DNA of 64,000 nucleotides from an uncultured Collinsella sp. (GCA_900544095.1 UQTV01000005.1:1-64000); one strand, 5' to 3'. Shown: positions 42,247-51,566, counted from the first letter of the stretch. Numbers and translations are program-made. Notes: generated by a model from the sequence alone, not told the origin.

Positions 42247-44158
42247 GGCAACGACCGCCGAGCGCGCGCTCAACCGCAAGGGCGGCACCATGTCGCGCCT
42301 CATCAAGACGCTCTTTGGCTTCTATCCCGTGCTTTTGCCCCTCGTCGTCGCCGGCGTGGTGCTCTGCGCCATCATCAACTCCATCGGCGCGACCTTCCTG
42401 CAGAGCGCCCTGCAAATTATTGGCGAATCGTGGCAGTCGGGCGATTGGGAAGCCGCGCAGCCCAAGATCGCACAGCTCGTGACCACCCTCGCCTGCATCT
42501 ACGGCGTCGGCGTCCTGTCCTCGCTCTTCTGGAACCGCGCCATGGCTATCGTCACGCAGGGCTCGCTCGAGAAGCTGCGCGAGATGATGTTCAACCGCAT
42601 GCAGGACCTGCCGATCCGCTACTTCGACACGCACCAGCGCGGCGATATCATGAGCCACTACACCAACGACATCGACACGCTGCGTCAGATGATCAGCCAG
42701 TCGCTGCCCAACCTGCTCATGACGATCATCATCATCGTCACGGTGTTCTTTATCATGCTGTACTACAGCGTGTGGATGTGCCTGGTCATCATCGCCGGCG
42801 TCGCCTTTATGACCTTTATGACCAAGCTGCTCGGCTCCAACTCCGCGCGCTTCTTCATTGCGCAGCAGACCGAGCTCGGCGTGGTCGAGGGCCATATCGA
42901 GGAGGTCATGAACGGCCAGAAGGTCGTCAAGGCGTTCTGCCACGAGTCTGCCGCCGAGGCCGATTTTGACGAGCGCAACGAAAAGCTCTTCGAGGTCTCC
43001 CAGAAGGCCAACATGTACGCCAACATCCTCATGCCCATCCTTATGAACCTGGGCAACCTGCTCTACGTGCTGGTCGCACTGGCGGGCGGCATTTTCCTGG
43101 CGCTGGGCGTGCCCAACCTGAGCATCTCGGGCATGGCGCTGTCCATCGCCGTCGTGGTGCCGTTCCTCAACATGACCAAGCAGTTCTGCGGACAGATCGG
43201 CCAGATCTCGCAGCAGATCAACGCCGTGGTCATGGGCCTCGCCGGCGCCGACCGCATCTTTGAGCTCATCGACGAGGAGCCCGAAGCCGACGAAGGCTAC
43301 GTGACGCTCGTCAACGCGCAGGTGAACCCCGAGACCTGGCAGTTCGAGGAGGCTGACCACCACACCGGCATGTGGGCATGGAAACATCCGCACCGCGCAA
43401 CCGGCGAGATCGAGTACGTGCCGCTGCGCGGCGACCTGGTCATGGACAACGTCGACTTTGGCTACACGCCCGACCACGAGGTGCTGCACGGCGTGTCCGT
43501 GTTTGCCAAGCCGGGCCAGAAGGTCGCGTTTGTCGGCGCCACCGGTGCCGGCAAGACGACCATCACCAACCTCATCAACCGCTTCTATGACATTGCCGAC
43601 GGCAAGATTCGCTACGACGGCATCAACGTCAATAAGATCCGCAAGGCCGATCTGCGCCGCTCGCTGGGCGTCGTGCTGCAGGACGTGAACCTGTTCACCG
43701 GCACCGTGATGGATAACATCCGCTACGGCAACCTGGATGCCACCGACGAGGAGTGCATCGCGGCGGCAAAGCTCGCGGGCGCGGACGACTTTATCACCCG
43801 CCTCCCCGACGGCTATGACACCATGCTCACCGGCAACGGCGCCCAGCTGTCGCAGGGCCAGCGCCAGCTGATTTCGATCGCGCGCGCCGCCGTCGCCGAT
43901 CCGCCGGCAATGATTCTGGACGAGGCCACGAGCTCCATCGACACCCGCACCGAAGCCATCGTGCAGGCGGGCATGGACAAGCTCATGGAGGGCCGCACGA
44001 CGTTTGTCATCGCGCACCGCCTTTCCACCGTGCGCAACTCCGACGCGATCATCTGTCTGGATCACGGCCGCATCATCGAGCGCGGCAACCACGACGAGCT
44101 AATCGCCAAGCGCGGATATTACTACCAGCTGTACACGGGAGCGTTTGAGCTGGAGTAG
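42239..44158 (+). CDS. ABC exporter half-transporter, subunit 2 (catalytic ATP site)
   Basis: 639 residues with six spans and an ATPase domain. Walker A GATGAGKTT is near residue 437, the signature LSQGQRQLISIARA near 540, and Walker B MILDEATSSID keeps the catalytic Glu. An insertion of about 40 residues before the ATPase (DHHTGMWAWKHPHRATG) is unusual but seen in this subgroup. With subunit 1 it probably exports a drug or peptide; the substrate is unknown. Confidence 0.94.
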   Translation: MSKATTAERALNRKGGTMSRLIKTLFGFYPVLLPLVVAGVVLCAIINSIGATFLQSALQIIGESWQSGDWEAAQPKIAQLVTTLACIYGVGVLSSLFWNRAMAIVTQGSLEKLREMMFNRMQDLPIRYFDTHQRGDIMSHYTNDIDTLRQMISQSLPNLLMTIIIIVTVFFIMLYYSVWMCLVIIAGVAFMTFMTKLLGSNSARFFIAQQTELGVVEGHIEEVMNGQKVVKAFCHESAAEADFDERNEKLFEVSQKANMYANILMPILMNLGNLLYVLVALAGGIFLALGVPNLSISGMALSIAVVVPFLNMTKQFCGQIGQISQQINAVVMGLAGADRIFELIDEEPEADEGYVTLVNAQVNPETWQFEEADHHTGMWAWKHPHRATGEIEYVPLRGDLVMDNVDFGYTPDHEVLHGVSVFAKPGQKVAFVGATGAGKTTITNLINRFYDIADGKIRYDGINVNKIRKADLRRSLGVVLQDVNLFTGTVMDNIRYGNLDATDEECIAAAKLAGADDFITRLPDGYDTMLTGNGAQLSQGQRQLISIARAAVADPPAMILDEATSSIDTRTEAIVQAGMDKLMEGRTTFVIAHRLSTVRNSDAIICLDHGRIIERGNHDELIAKRGYYYQLYTGAFELE

Positions 44159-44172
44159 GAACGGTTACTGAC

Positions 44173-44278
44173 GGAGGGTGCCCCGGGGCGTCGGGGTAAT
44201 TCCTCCGTGCTCAAACATTCTCGCTTCGCTGCGAAACTGCGCGCGGAGGAAATACCCCGCCGCCCCGGGGCACCCTCC
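44173..44278. repeat. 35-bp inverted repeat after the ABC exporter
   Basis: The arms 44173-44207 and 44244-44278 match at 33 of 35 positions by my count and begin GGAGGGTGCCCCGGGGCG. They lie 14 bp after the exporter stop with a 36-nt loop. Confidence 0.85.
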
Positions 44279-44321
44279 TGCGCGCAATCAGCCCGTTGTT
44301 TAAAACGGAATAAAGGTTAGT

Positions 44322-44354
44322 GAGGCCCTGGCCGTTTGGCCAGGGCCTCGTTTT
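44322..44354 (+). terminator. terminator of the ABC exporter operon
   Basis: GAGGCCCTGGCC, loop GTTT, GGCCAGGGCCTC, then GTTTT. A perfect 12-bp stem. Confidence 0.9.
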
Positions 44355-44357
44355 GTT

Positions 44358-44447
44358 AGTCTTTTTGGGACGGGGCTTTTTGACTACTTTGAGGGTGCGC
44401 AGGCAGGGCGGCGAAAGTAGCTAAAAAAGCCCCGTCCCAAAAAGACT
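44358..44447 (-). repeat. 24-bp perfect inverted repeat after the LysR gene
   Basis: The arms 44358-44381 and 44424-44447 (beginning AGTCTTTTTGGGACGGGGC) are exact complements; an inner CTACTTT/AAAGTAG pair extends the stem. It lies 16 bp after the LysR-type stop. The T-rich arms could end transcription on either strand. Confidence 0.85.
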
Positions 44448-44463
44448 ACCCGCGCCAAATGAG

Positions 44464-45342
44464 CTACTTGAGGAGTTGGGCCATGGCGTTGACGAATTTT
44501 TGGACTTGGAGGGTGGGCTCGAGCGGGTAGTGCAAATAGACCGGCACCTCGCGACCGCATAGAAACGGTACGCCCACAAAGGCCGGGTGCACGCCCGACC
44601 ACGCTCCGCAGGTGAGCACCGCATCGCCCTTTTCCTCCGCCTCGTTAAAGAGCGCAAAGTCGAAACTATCCACATCGATCACGTCCACGCCGCCGTCGGC
44701 CAACAGGTCGATGCGCAGGCTGTCCATGGCATCGTTGCCGTGGCGCAGTACGCGCAAACGCATACCCTCCAAGTCGGCAACCGTGATACGCGTCTTGCGC
44801 GCGAGTGGGCTTGTGCGCGGCACATCGATATAAAACGGCACGTTGACAATGCGGAGCTTTTGGCAGGCATCACCCCAGCGTGGGGTAGAAAAACTCGATT
44901 GCACCACATCGACCTCGCGGCCCAAGCTACGCATGACGGTCTCGCGCTCGTCGTAGAGATCGCTTACCGGCACGATTTCAAATCGCAGCGACGGTTCCAG
45001 ATCGTGGATGCCCGACCACATCGACAGCGTTTGGCGCCCCGGGCACATCATCGACACGCCCAGGCGCACGGCACCGCCATCGCCCGCCGCGCGTCGGGCA
45101 CGGCGCAGCGCGTCCTCGGACTGCCGCATGATCGAGCGCGCGTCGTCCACCAGCAGTGCGCCGGCCGGCGTCACTTTGACGCCCGAGTGCGAGCGTTCGA
45201 ACAGCGTGATGCCGAACTCGGCCTCGAAGCCCGACACCTGCTTGACGAGCGCCGGAGTCGACACGCGCAATTGTGCCGCCGCACGCGAGAAGCTTCCCAG
45301 CTCCGCAGCGGCCGATATGGCCTCAAGTCGTCGATCGTACAC
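44464..45342 (-). CDS. LysR-family transcriptional regulator
   Basis: About 292 residues. The HTH is LEAISAAAELGSFSRAAAQLRVSTPALVKQVSGFEAEFGITLFERSHSGVKVTPAG near the N-terminus. The effector domain follows, with a PBP-like fold. The start is a GTG at 45342 behind CGGGAG; an in-frame ATG at 45375 lacks a ribosome site. It is divergent from the SDR operon and probably controls it in response to a pathway intermediate. Confidence 0.92.
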   Translation of the reverse strand: MYDRRLEAISAAAELGSFSRAAAQLRVSTPALVKQVSGFEAEFGITLFERSHSGVKVTPAGALLVDDARSIMRQSEDALRRARRAAGDGGAVRLGVSMMCPGRQTLSMWSGIHDLEPSLRFEIVPVSDLYDERETVMRSLGREVDVVQSSFSTPRWGDACQKLRIVNVPFYIDVPRTSPLARKTRITVADLEGMRLRVLRHGNDAMDSLRIDLLADGGVDVIDVDSFDFALFNEAEEKGDAVLTCGAWSGVHPAFVGVPFLCGREVPVYLHYPLEPTLQVQKFVNAMAQLLK

Positions 45343-45410
45343 GTCAATCTCCCGTTTTCGCGCCCGTGGCCACATGGTGCCACAGGAGGTTGTTTTCGCA
45401 GGTCATGCGC

Positions 45411-45444
45411 TCAATTGAGAATAAACTGCATCGCACAGTATAAA
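45411..45444 (+). promoter_or_regulatory. promoter of the SDR operon with overlapping palindrome
   Basis: TTGAGA (45415-45420), an 18-bp spacer and TATAAA (45439-45444). The palindrome CTCAATTGAG (45410-45419) overlaps the -35, a usual place for LysR-type control. Confidence 0.65.
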
Positions 45445-45522
45445 CCTATGGTTAACGCCATTCTAACAAATATGCAATTCACCTGCGCAAATGCAAAGCA
45501 TACGATAACCAGCGAAAACCAC

Positions 45523-45549
45523 GTGGGTCGGTTAATGGGAGCGACCCAC
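45523..45549. promoter_or_regulatory. GTGGGTCG/CGACCCAC inverted repeat in the SDR leader
   Basis: 8-bp perfect arms around 11 bp, 27 bp before the SDR start. It could be an operator or a leader hairpin. Confidence 0.45.
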
Positions 45550-45575
45550 TGGGAGGCACAAGAAGGGAAGTTCCT

Positions 45576-46457
45576 ATGAGCAATTGGCTTAAGCTCGAGG
45601 GCGATGTCTGCGCCGTGACCGGCGCACTCGGCGGCATGGGCGTCGAGATTTGCCGCGAGTTCGCCCGCAACGGCGCCAACGTCGTCCTGCTCGACCTGGA
45701 CGAGGAGAAGGTCAAGGCCGCAGCCGCCGACCTCGCCGCAGAGTTTGGCATCCACGCCGAGGGCTACAAGATGAACGCCACCGACGAGGCCGAGGTTCAG
45801 GCCGCCGTTGACGCCACCATCGCCGACTTCGGCCGCGTCGATGTCCTCGTCAACACCGCCGGCATCCTGCGCTTCGCAGCCATGGAAGACCTGCCCCTCT
45901 CCGACTGGAACGAGGTCATCAACGTCAACCTTACCGGCTACTTCATCACCTCGCAGCGCTTTGGTCGCGAGATGATCAAGGCCGGCCAGGGCCGCTTGGT
46001 GCACATCTCGACCGTTGCCAGCCACTCCCCCGAGACGTTCTCGGGCGTGTACAGCTCCACCAAGGCCGGTGTCAACATGATGTCCAAGATGCTGGCTGCC
46101 GAGTGGGGCCCCTACGGCGTGCGCTCCAACTGCGTCGAGCCGTGCTTTGTCAAGACCCCCATGTCGGCGAGCTTTTACGCCGACCCCGAGGTCGAGAAGA
46201 GCCGCAGCCGCCTCATCGCCACGCGCCGCATCGGCGAGGTCAGCGATATCGCCAACGCCGTCATGTTCCTGGCATCCAAGCGCTCGGACTTTACCACTGG
46301 CGACGCCATCAAGGTCGACGGCGGCTTCTCCAATATGATGGGCGACCTCACCGCCAAGCCCGGCGGCCGCCGAGCCTTTGCCGACAACTACCTCAAGAAC
46401 AAGGGTGTCGAGCTTTGGTCCGACGAGTCCGGCGTCGCAAAGCCGACTGACCAGTAA
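45576..46457 (+). CDS. SDR family NAD(P)-dependent oxidoreductase
   Basis: 293 residues. The classical short-chain dehydrogenase features are present: TGALGGMG at 15-22, NTAG near 93-96, the catalytic Tyr159 and Lys163 in YSSTK, with a Ser near 145. Asp at the end of the second strand (LLDLD) suggests NAD. A C-terminal tail of about 30 residues extends past the usual GGFS end. It leads an operon with an MFS transporter and a Gfo/Idh/MocA oxidoreductase, which suggests oxidation and reduction of a sugar, polyol or sugar acid. Confidence 0.92.
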   Translation: MSNWLKLEGDVCAVTGALGGMGVEICREFARNGANVVLLDLDEEKVKAAAADLAAEFGIHAEGYKMNATDEAEVQAAVDATIADFGRVDVLVNTAGILRFAAMEDLPLSDWNEVINVNLTGYFITSQRFGREMIKAGQGRLVHISTVASHSPETFSGVYSSTKAGVNMMSKMLAAEWGPYGVRSNCVEPCFVKTPMSASFYADPEVEKSRSRLIATRRIGEVSDIANAVMFLASKRSDFTTGDAIKVDGGFSNMMGDLTAKPGGRRAFADNYLKNKGVELWSDESGVAKPTDQ

Positions 46458-46523
46458 ACCAACCCGACAGGGAGGTCTCGCGGACGCGCCCGCCCCTCCC
46501 CCGTATCGATTAGAAAGAGTCCA

Positions 46524-47780
46524 ATGGCTTCCACCAACTCCAGCAAGGGTCGCGCCGTCGTGCTTTCCGCCGCGTGCGTCACCATGTTCTTCATCAGCTC
46601 CATCGCTCTGTATTCCGTTGTGAGCAAGAACCTGCTCGCCGTCTACCCCGAGTGGTCCAGCGCTCTTACCTGGGCTTTCCCGGTCTTTCAGACCATCATG
46701 GCCGTGACAGGCATCTTCGCCGGCCGCATCTCCGATAAGATCGGCCCGCGCAACGTCGTGATCGCCGCCGCCGTGTGCTACGGCCTTGGCTGGTTCATGT
46801 CCGGCACCGTCACCGAGCCGTGGCAGTTCTACCTGTGGTTCTCACTCGTCGCCGCCATCGGCAACGGCCTGGGCTACAACCCCGCGCTCACCACGGGCCA
46901 AAAGTGGTTCATCGACAAGAAGGGCCTCGCCTCCGGCATCACCCTGGCCGCTTCGACCGCCGGCCCCGCCGTGCTGTCCCCGGTGCTCGCCTCGCTGCTC
47001 ATCCCGAGCCTTGGCATCTTTGGCGCGCTCAAGGCACTCGGCGTCATCTTCTTTGTGACGATCGCCGCCTCCGCCCTGTTCCTGAAGGCCCCCGAGGCCG
47101 GCTGGCTGCCCGAAGGCTTCGAGGCCCCCAAGGGCGGCGCGCATGCCGGCACCTTCGGCGACCTCACCCCGGGCGAGATGGTCAAGACCCCGCGCTTCTG
47201 GGTCCTCATCGTCACCTTCGCCTTTGCCGCCACCGCGGGCACCCTGCTCGTGGGCAAGGTTGCCTCCATCGCCGCCGTCCAGCTCTTCGCCGACCCCACG
47301 AGCGCCGCGGCCGTCGCCCTCGGCGGTGTGGTGGTCTCCGTCAACACCTGCGCCAATCTGGTCGGCCGTCTGTCCTTTGGCCAGATCATCGACAAGCTCG
47401 GCGCCTACAAGTCGCTGCTCATCAGCCTTATCGTCACCATCGTCGCGCTCGTCATCATGTCGATGAGCTTTACGCAGACTATGTTCTTCGTGGCACTCGC
47501 CCTGCTCGGCTTTAGCTTTGGCGCCCTGCTCGTCATCTACCCGCCGCTCACCGGTGGCGCCTTTGGCACCAGCAACATCGGCGTCAACTACGGCATCATG
47601 TTTTTGGGCTACGCCGCTTCTACCTGGATCAGCCAGCCCATCACCGCCGTGCTGTATCACGCCGAGGCCGGCAGCGCCGCCTACCAGCAGTCCTTCTACG
47701 GCGCCATTGTGATCGCCGCCATCGCCGTCGTGCTCACCGTCTACATGATGGTCTCCGACAGCAAGAAGAAGTCCGCCTAG
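46524..47780 (+). CDS. MFS transporter, OFA (oxalate/formate antiporter)-like
   Basis: 418 residues, twelve spans. FPVFQTIMAVTGIFAGRISDKIGPRN (motif A) near residue 50, GNGLGYNPALTTGQKWFIDKKGLASGITLAAST near 113 and GVNYGIMFLGYAASTWI near 352 match the OFA branch. It likely imports the organic acid or sugar acid handled by its neighbours; the substrate is unknown. It follows the SDR gene by 66 bp. Confidence 0.9.
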   Translation: MASTNSSKGRAVVLSAACVTMFFISSIALYSVVSKNLLAVYPEWSSALTWAFPVFQTIMAVTGIFAGRISDKIGPRNVVIAAAVCYGLGWFMSGTVTEPWQFYLWFSLVAAIGNGLGYNPALTTGQKWFIDKKGLASGITLAASTAGPAVLSPVLASLLIPSLGIFGALKALGVIFFVTIAASALFLKAPEAGWLPEGFEAPKGGAHAGTFGDLTPGEMVKTPRFWVLIVTFAFAATAGTLLVGKVASIAAVQLFADPTSAAAVALGGVVVSVNTCANLVGRLSFGQIIDKLGAYKSLLISLIVTIVALVIMSMSFTQTMFFVALALLGFSFGALLVIYPPLTGGAFGTSNIGVNYGIMFLGYAASTWISQPITAVLYHAEAGSAAYQQSFYGAIVIAAIAVVLTVYMMVSDSKKKSA

Positions 47781-47788
47781 TTTTACCG

Positions 47789-47821
47789 ATGCGACAAAGG
47801 GACTGTCCCTTTGTCACATTC
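47789..47821. repeat. GACAAAGGGAC palindrome, copy 5 (between the MFS and Gfo/Idh genes)
   Basis: ATGCGACAAAGGGAC and TGTCCCTTTGTCACAT form a nearly perfect stem, 8 bp after the MFS stop and 28 bp before the next start. This copy is inside an apparent operon. Confidence 0.85.
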
Positions 47822-47848
47822 CACCGCCACCAGTATTTAGGAGTCGAA

Positions 47849-48889
47849 ATGTCTGAGCTCAACCCCGTCCGCATTGCCGTCATCGGCGCCGGCGCCATGG
47901 GCCGCAACCACATCCGCTTTGTCACCGAGGAGCCCGAGGCCGAGCTCGTCGCCATCGCCGACGCCTTTGAGGGCGCCCGCGCCACGGCCGAGGCCGCCGG
48001 CGTGCCGTTCTTTACCGATCCCGCCCAGATGATGGACGAGGTCAAGCCCGAGGCCGTCATCATCGCCACCCCCAACGACCTGCACCTAGGCGTTGCCCGC
48101 GAGGCCATCAAGCGCAACATCGTGCCGTTGGTCGAAAAGCCGATCTCCAACGATCTCGAAGATGCCCAGGCCTTCGCCGCCGAGGCCGAGACCGCCGGCG
48201 TGCCCGTGCTCGTGGGTCAGCACCGTCGCCACAACCCGTTCGTGAACAAGGCCAAGGAGATCATCGAGTCCGGCGAGCTGGGCAAGCTCACCGTGTCGAG
48301 CTTCCACTACATGATCTATAAGAACGACGAGTACTTCGATGTCGAGTGGCGCCGTAAGAAGGGTGCCGGCCCGATCCTGGTCAACCTGGTCCACGACGTC
48401 GACCTGCTCCGCTACCTGCTGGGCGAGCCCGTTGCCGTCCAGGGCATGCAGTCCAGCGCCGCCCGCGGTTTTGAGACCGAGGACTCCGCCGTGGTCAACG
48501 TCCGCTTTGCCGATGGCGCGCTCGCGAGCATGACCATCTCCGACGCCACCGCCAGCCCCTGGAACTGGGAGGCGACCGCTCGCGAGGACCCGCAGTATCG
48601 TCCCTTCGACGCCGATGCCTACTTCATCGGCGGCACCAAGGGCGCCCTGTCGCTGCCCCGCCTGCACCAGTTCTCCTACGACGGCGCCTCCAACTGGCAC
48701 AAGCCGCTGCAGATGGAGATTCCGGCCGTCGACCCGGCGCTTCCCCACAAGATGCAGCTCAAGCACTTTGTGAAGGTCGTCCGCCGCGAGGTCGAGCCCG
48801 TCGTGACGCCGGCCGATAACGTCAAGACGCTCACGCTGCTTAACGCCATCAAGGAGGCCGCCGAGACCGGCCAGCTCGTCGAGCTGTAA
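47849..48889 (+). CDS. Gfo/Idh/MocA family oxidoreductase
   Basis: 346 residues. The N-terminal Rossmann fold has RIAVIGAGAMGRNH at 8-21, the signature EKP is at 96-98 (PLVEKPIS), and the catalytic Asp/His region is LVNLVHDVDLLRYLLGEP near 190. These enzymes oxidise or reduce inositols, sugars or sugar acids with NAD(P). The start is the ATG at 47849 behind AGGAGTC. Third gene of the LysR-controlled operon. Confidence 0.93.
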   Translation: MSELNPVRIAVIGAGAMGRNHIRFVTEEPEAELVAIADAFEGARATAEAAGVPFFTDPAQMMDEVKPEAVIIATPNDLHLGVAREAIKRNIVPLVEKPISNDLEDAQAFAAEAETAGVPVLVGQHRRHNPFVNKAKEIIESGELGKLTVSSFHYMIYKNDEYFDVEWRRKKGAGPILVNLVHDVDLLRYLLGEPVAVQGMQSSAARGFETEDSAVVNVRFADGALASMTISDATASPWNWEATAREDPQYRPFDADAYFIGGTKGALSLPRLHQFSYDGASNWHKPLQMEIPAVDPALPHKMQLKHFVKVVRREVEPVVTPADNVKTLTLLNAIKEAAETGQLVEL

Positions 48890-48965
48890 TGCCTCGAGCG
48901 CGGGCCGGGGCACGCTGAGCCCCATGCGCGCCCCTCGGTCCGCCACCGACAAGTCCCTCTTCATT

Positions 48966-49000
48966 GCCCCGCGAGCAGCCTCCTGCCCGCGGGGCATTTT
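48966..49000 (+). terminator. terminator of the SDR/MFS/Gfo-Idh operon
   Basis: GCCCCGCG pairs with CGCGGGGC around a 14-nt loop and is followed by ATTTT. Confidence 0.75.
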
Positions 49001-49061
49001 GCTACGTTGCCAATGATTTTTCTGGAGCGAGGGCTATTTTGCGCCTCAGCTTGGTTCGTTC

Positions 49062-49220
49062 GCCACGAAATGGGTCTATCTACTACGTTTAACCGACCAC
49101 CCTCAACCATACCGAATTTCGCGAAATAAAAACCGCAGGTAAACGGCTTGCCAATTTTCGGAAAACCGGGGGATGGTCGACCCACACGGTTCAAACGTAG
49201 TAGATAGGCCGCTTTCGTGG
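49062..49220. repeat. long inverted repeat element upstream of tex
   Basis: Outer arms CCACGAAA (49062-49069)/TTTCGTGG (49213-49220) and inner arms CTATCTACTACGTTT (49076-49090)/AAACGTAGTAGATAG (49193-49207), all exact. Inside, CGACCACCCTC and GGGGGATGGTCG can extend the pairing. No gene is visible in 48890-49312. Confidence 0.8.
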
Positions 49221-49312
49221 TTCCACGCCAAAACAGTCTTTTTTGGGCGAAGTGGCGGGTGGTATCCTTGGTAGCCCTGTGCTGCAAACGTACCTTAAAC
49301 GCAAGGAGTTCC

Positions 49313-51460
49313 ATGGATCTTATCGCCCAGCTCGCCCGCGAGCTCAACCTTAAGGCCGCCAACATCGAAGCGGCCGTCAAGCTCATCGACGAGGGCAACA
49401 CCATCCCCTTTATCTCGCGCTATCGCAAGGAGGCCACGGGCGGCATGGATGACGTCGCCCTGCGCGCCCTCGACGAGCGCCTGTCCTACCTGCGCAATCT
49501 TGAGCAGCGCAAAGAGGACGTCATCCTGCTCATCGACGCCCAGGGCAAACTCACGCCCGAACTCGAGCAGCAGATTCGCGAGGCCACGCAGCTCCAGCGT
49601 GTCGAGGACCTCTACAAGCCCTACCGCAAAAGGCGCATGACCCGCGCGCAGAAGGCCCGCGAAGCCGGTCTGGAGCCGCTCGCCAACATGATCATCATGC
49701 AGGCCTCAGCCAAGGGCAGCGCGCTCGACGCCGCCGCGGCCTACGTCAATGAGGAGGCCGGCTTCGACACGCCCGAGAAGGCGCTTGCCGGCGCCGCCGA
49801 CATCGTGGCCGAGACGGTAGCCGAGGACCCCGAGAACGTCGCCGACCTGCGCTCCTTTACGCAAAACACCGCCGACATCGTCGTCGAGGCCACCGACCCC
49901 GCCGAGAAGACTCCCTACGAGCCTTACTACAACTTTGACGAGCCGCTGCGCCGCATACCTAACCACCGCGTGCTGGCTATCGACCGCGGTGAGCGCGAGG
50001 GCAAGCTCCGCGTGCGCGTGAACGTCGACGGCGCCGCCGCCACGGCACGCCTCGGCAGCCGTTGGTCCCGACGCCAGGGCGTGTTTGCCCCCATCTTCGA
50101 TGCCGCCATCGCTGATGGCTACAAGCGCCTCATGGCCCCCTCGCTGGAGCGCGAGGCCCGCGCCAAGCTCACCGTTCGCGCGCAGACCGAGGCCATCAAC
50201 GTCTTTGCCAAGAATCTCGAAGGCCTGCTCTCGGCACGCCCCGTCCGCGGCGCCCGCGTGCTCGCGCTCGACCCGGGCTACCGCACCGGCTGCAAGGTCG
50301 CCGTCATGGACGAGACCGGCAAGCTACTCGACCACGGCGTGGTCTACCCCACCAAGCCGCGCCACGACGTCGCCGGCACCAAGCGCGAGCTCGCCCGCCT
50401 CGTCAAGAAGGACGGCGTCAACACCATCGTCATCGGCAACGGCACCGCCAGCCGCGAGACCGAGGAAGTCGTCTCGGAGTTCATCTCCGAGCAGGCGCCC
50501 AGCCTTCGCTACACCATCGTCAACGAGGCCGGCGCGTCGGTGTACTCCGCCTCCGAGCTCGCCAGCCAGGAATATCCCGACCTGGACGTCACCGTACGTG
50601 GCGCCATGAGCCTGGGCCGCCGTCTGCAAGACCCGCTGGCAGAGCTCGTCAAGATTCCGCCCCAGTCCATCGGCGTTGGCCAGTACCAGCACGACCTTGA
50701 CCAGGCCGAGCTTTCGCGCACCCTGGGCCACGTGGTGGAAGACGTCGTCAACCGTGTGGGCGTCGACGTCAACACCGCGAGCGCGAGCCTGCTGGGATAC
50801 GTATCGGGCATTACGCCGAGCGTGGCCAAGAACATCGTGGCCTACCGCGAGGAAAACGGCGCCTTTACCGATCGCCGCCAGCTCAAGAAGGTCCCCAAGC
50901 TGGGACCCAAGGCGTACCTCAACGCCGCAGGTTTCCTGCGCATCAGCGGCGGCAAGAACCCGCTCGACGCGACAAGCGTCCACCCCGAAAGCTACGAGGT
51001 GGCCACGGCCGTCCTGGAGCGCGCCGGCGTTGCGGCAAGCGAGCTCAGCCGCGGCGGCGTGCCCGACATCGAGCGCCGCCTGGGCAGCATCTCGGCGCTG
51101 GCAAGCGACCTGGACTGCGGCACCCTGACGCTCATCGACATTGTCAACGAGCTCAAGAAGCCCGGCCGCGACCCGCGCGACGACGCGCCCGAGGTGGTCT
51201 TTAGCCGCTCGGCGCTTTCCATCGACGACTTGGAGCCCGGCATGGAACTCAAGGGCACGGTGCGCAACGTCGTCGACTTTGGCGCGTTCGTCGACGTGGG
51301 CGTGCACCAGGACGGCCTCGTGCACATCTCCAAGCTGGCCAACCGCTTTGTCAAACACCCGAGCGACGTGGTGTGCGTCGGCGACACGGTCAAGGTGTGG
51401 GTAGAAAAGGTCGATCGCGACCGCAAGAAGATCTCGCTCACCATGGTGCAGGGGAAGTAG
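49313..51460 (+). CDS. tex: Tex family RNA-binding transcription accessory protein
   Basis: 715 residues, near the usual length. Tex is a cytoplasmic nucleic-acid-binding factor. Order: N-terminal helical part (ISRYRKEATGGMDD), YqgF-like domain (VLALDPGYRTGCKVAVMDETGKLLDHGVVYPT near 315-345), helix-hairpin-helix region (LLGYVSGITPSVAKNIVAYREENGAF near 492), and a C-terminal S1 domain (LKGTVRNVVDFGAFVDVGVHQDGLVHISKLANRFV near 645). The start is the ATG at 49313 behind AAGGAG. Confidence 0.96.
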   Translation: MDLIAQLARELNLKAANIEAAVKLIDEGNTIPFISRYRKEATGGMDDVALRALDERLSYLRNLEQRKEDVILLIDAQGKLTPELEQQIREATQLQRVEDLYKPYRKRRMTRAQKAREAGLEPLANMIIMQASAKGSALDAAAAYVNEEAGFDTPEKALAGAADIVAETVAEDPENVADLRSFTQNTADIVVEATDPAEKTPYEPYYNFDEPLRRIPNHRVLAIDRGEREGKLRVRVNVDGAAATARLGSRWSRRQGVFAPIFDAAIADGYKRLMAPSLEREARAKLTVRAQTEAINVFAKNLEGLLSARPVRGARVLALDPGYRTGCKVAVMDETGKLLDHGVVYPTKPRHDVAGTKRELARLVKKDGVNTIVIGNGTASRETEEVVSEFISEQAPSLRYTIVNEAGASVYSASELASQEYPDLDVTVRGAMSLGRRLQDPLAELVKIPPQSIGVGQYQHDLDQAELSRTLGHVVEDVVNRVGVDVNTASASLLGYVSGITPSVAKNIVAYREENGAFTDRRQLKKVPKLGPKAYLNAAGFLRISGGKNPLDATSVHPESYEVATAVLERAGVAASELSRGGVPDIERRLGSISALASDLDCGTLTLIDIVNELKKPGRDPRDDAPEVVFSRSALSIDDLEPGMELKGTVRNVVDFGAFVDVGVHQDGLVHISKLANRFVKHPSDVVCVGDTVKVWVEKVDRDRKKISLTMVQGK

Positions 51461-51566
51461 ACCGCCAAAGCGAACGTCCCCCTCTTCGCGGCGAGTGTCG
51501 CAAAGGTTGATTTCCGATCTCAGCCGAACACATTGAGCAAATAGGCCGTTCCCGCACCTAGCCGAA

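Noticed and set aside
42107..44092. A 661-codon open frame on the minus strand
   Set aside because: Antisense to the second ABC exporter subunit, which has full ATPase motifs.
44160..44463. tRNA gene in the intergenic space after the ABC exporter
   Set aside because: The stems are far longer than tRNA arms and no acceptor or T-loop motif is present.
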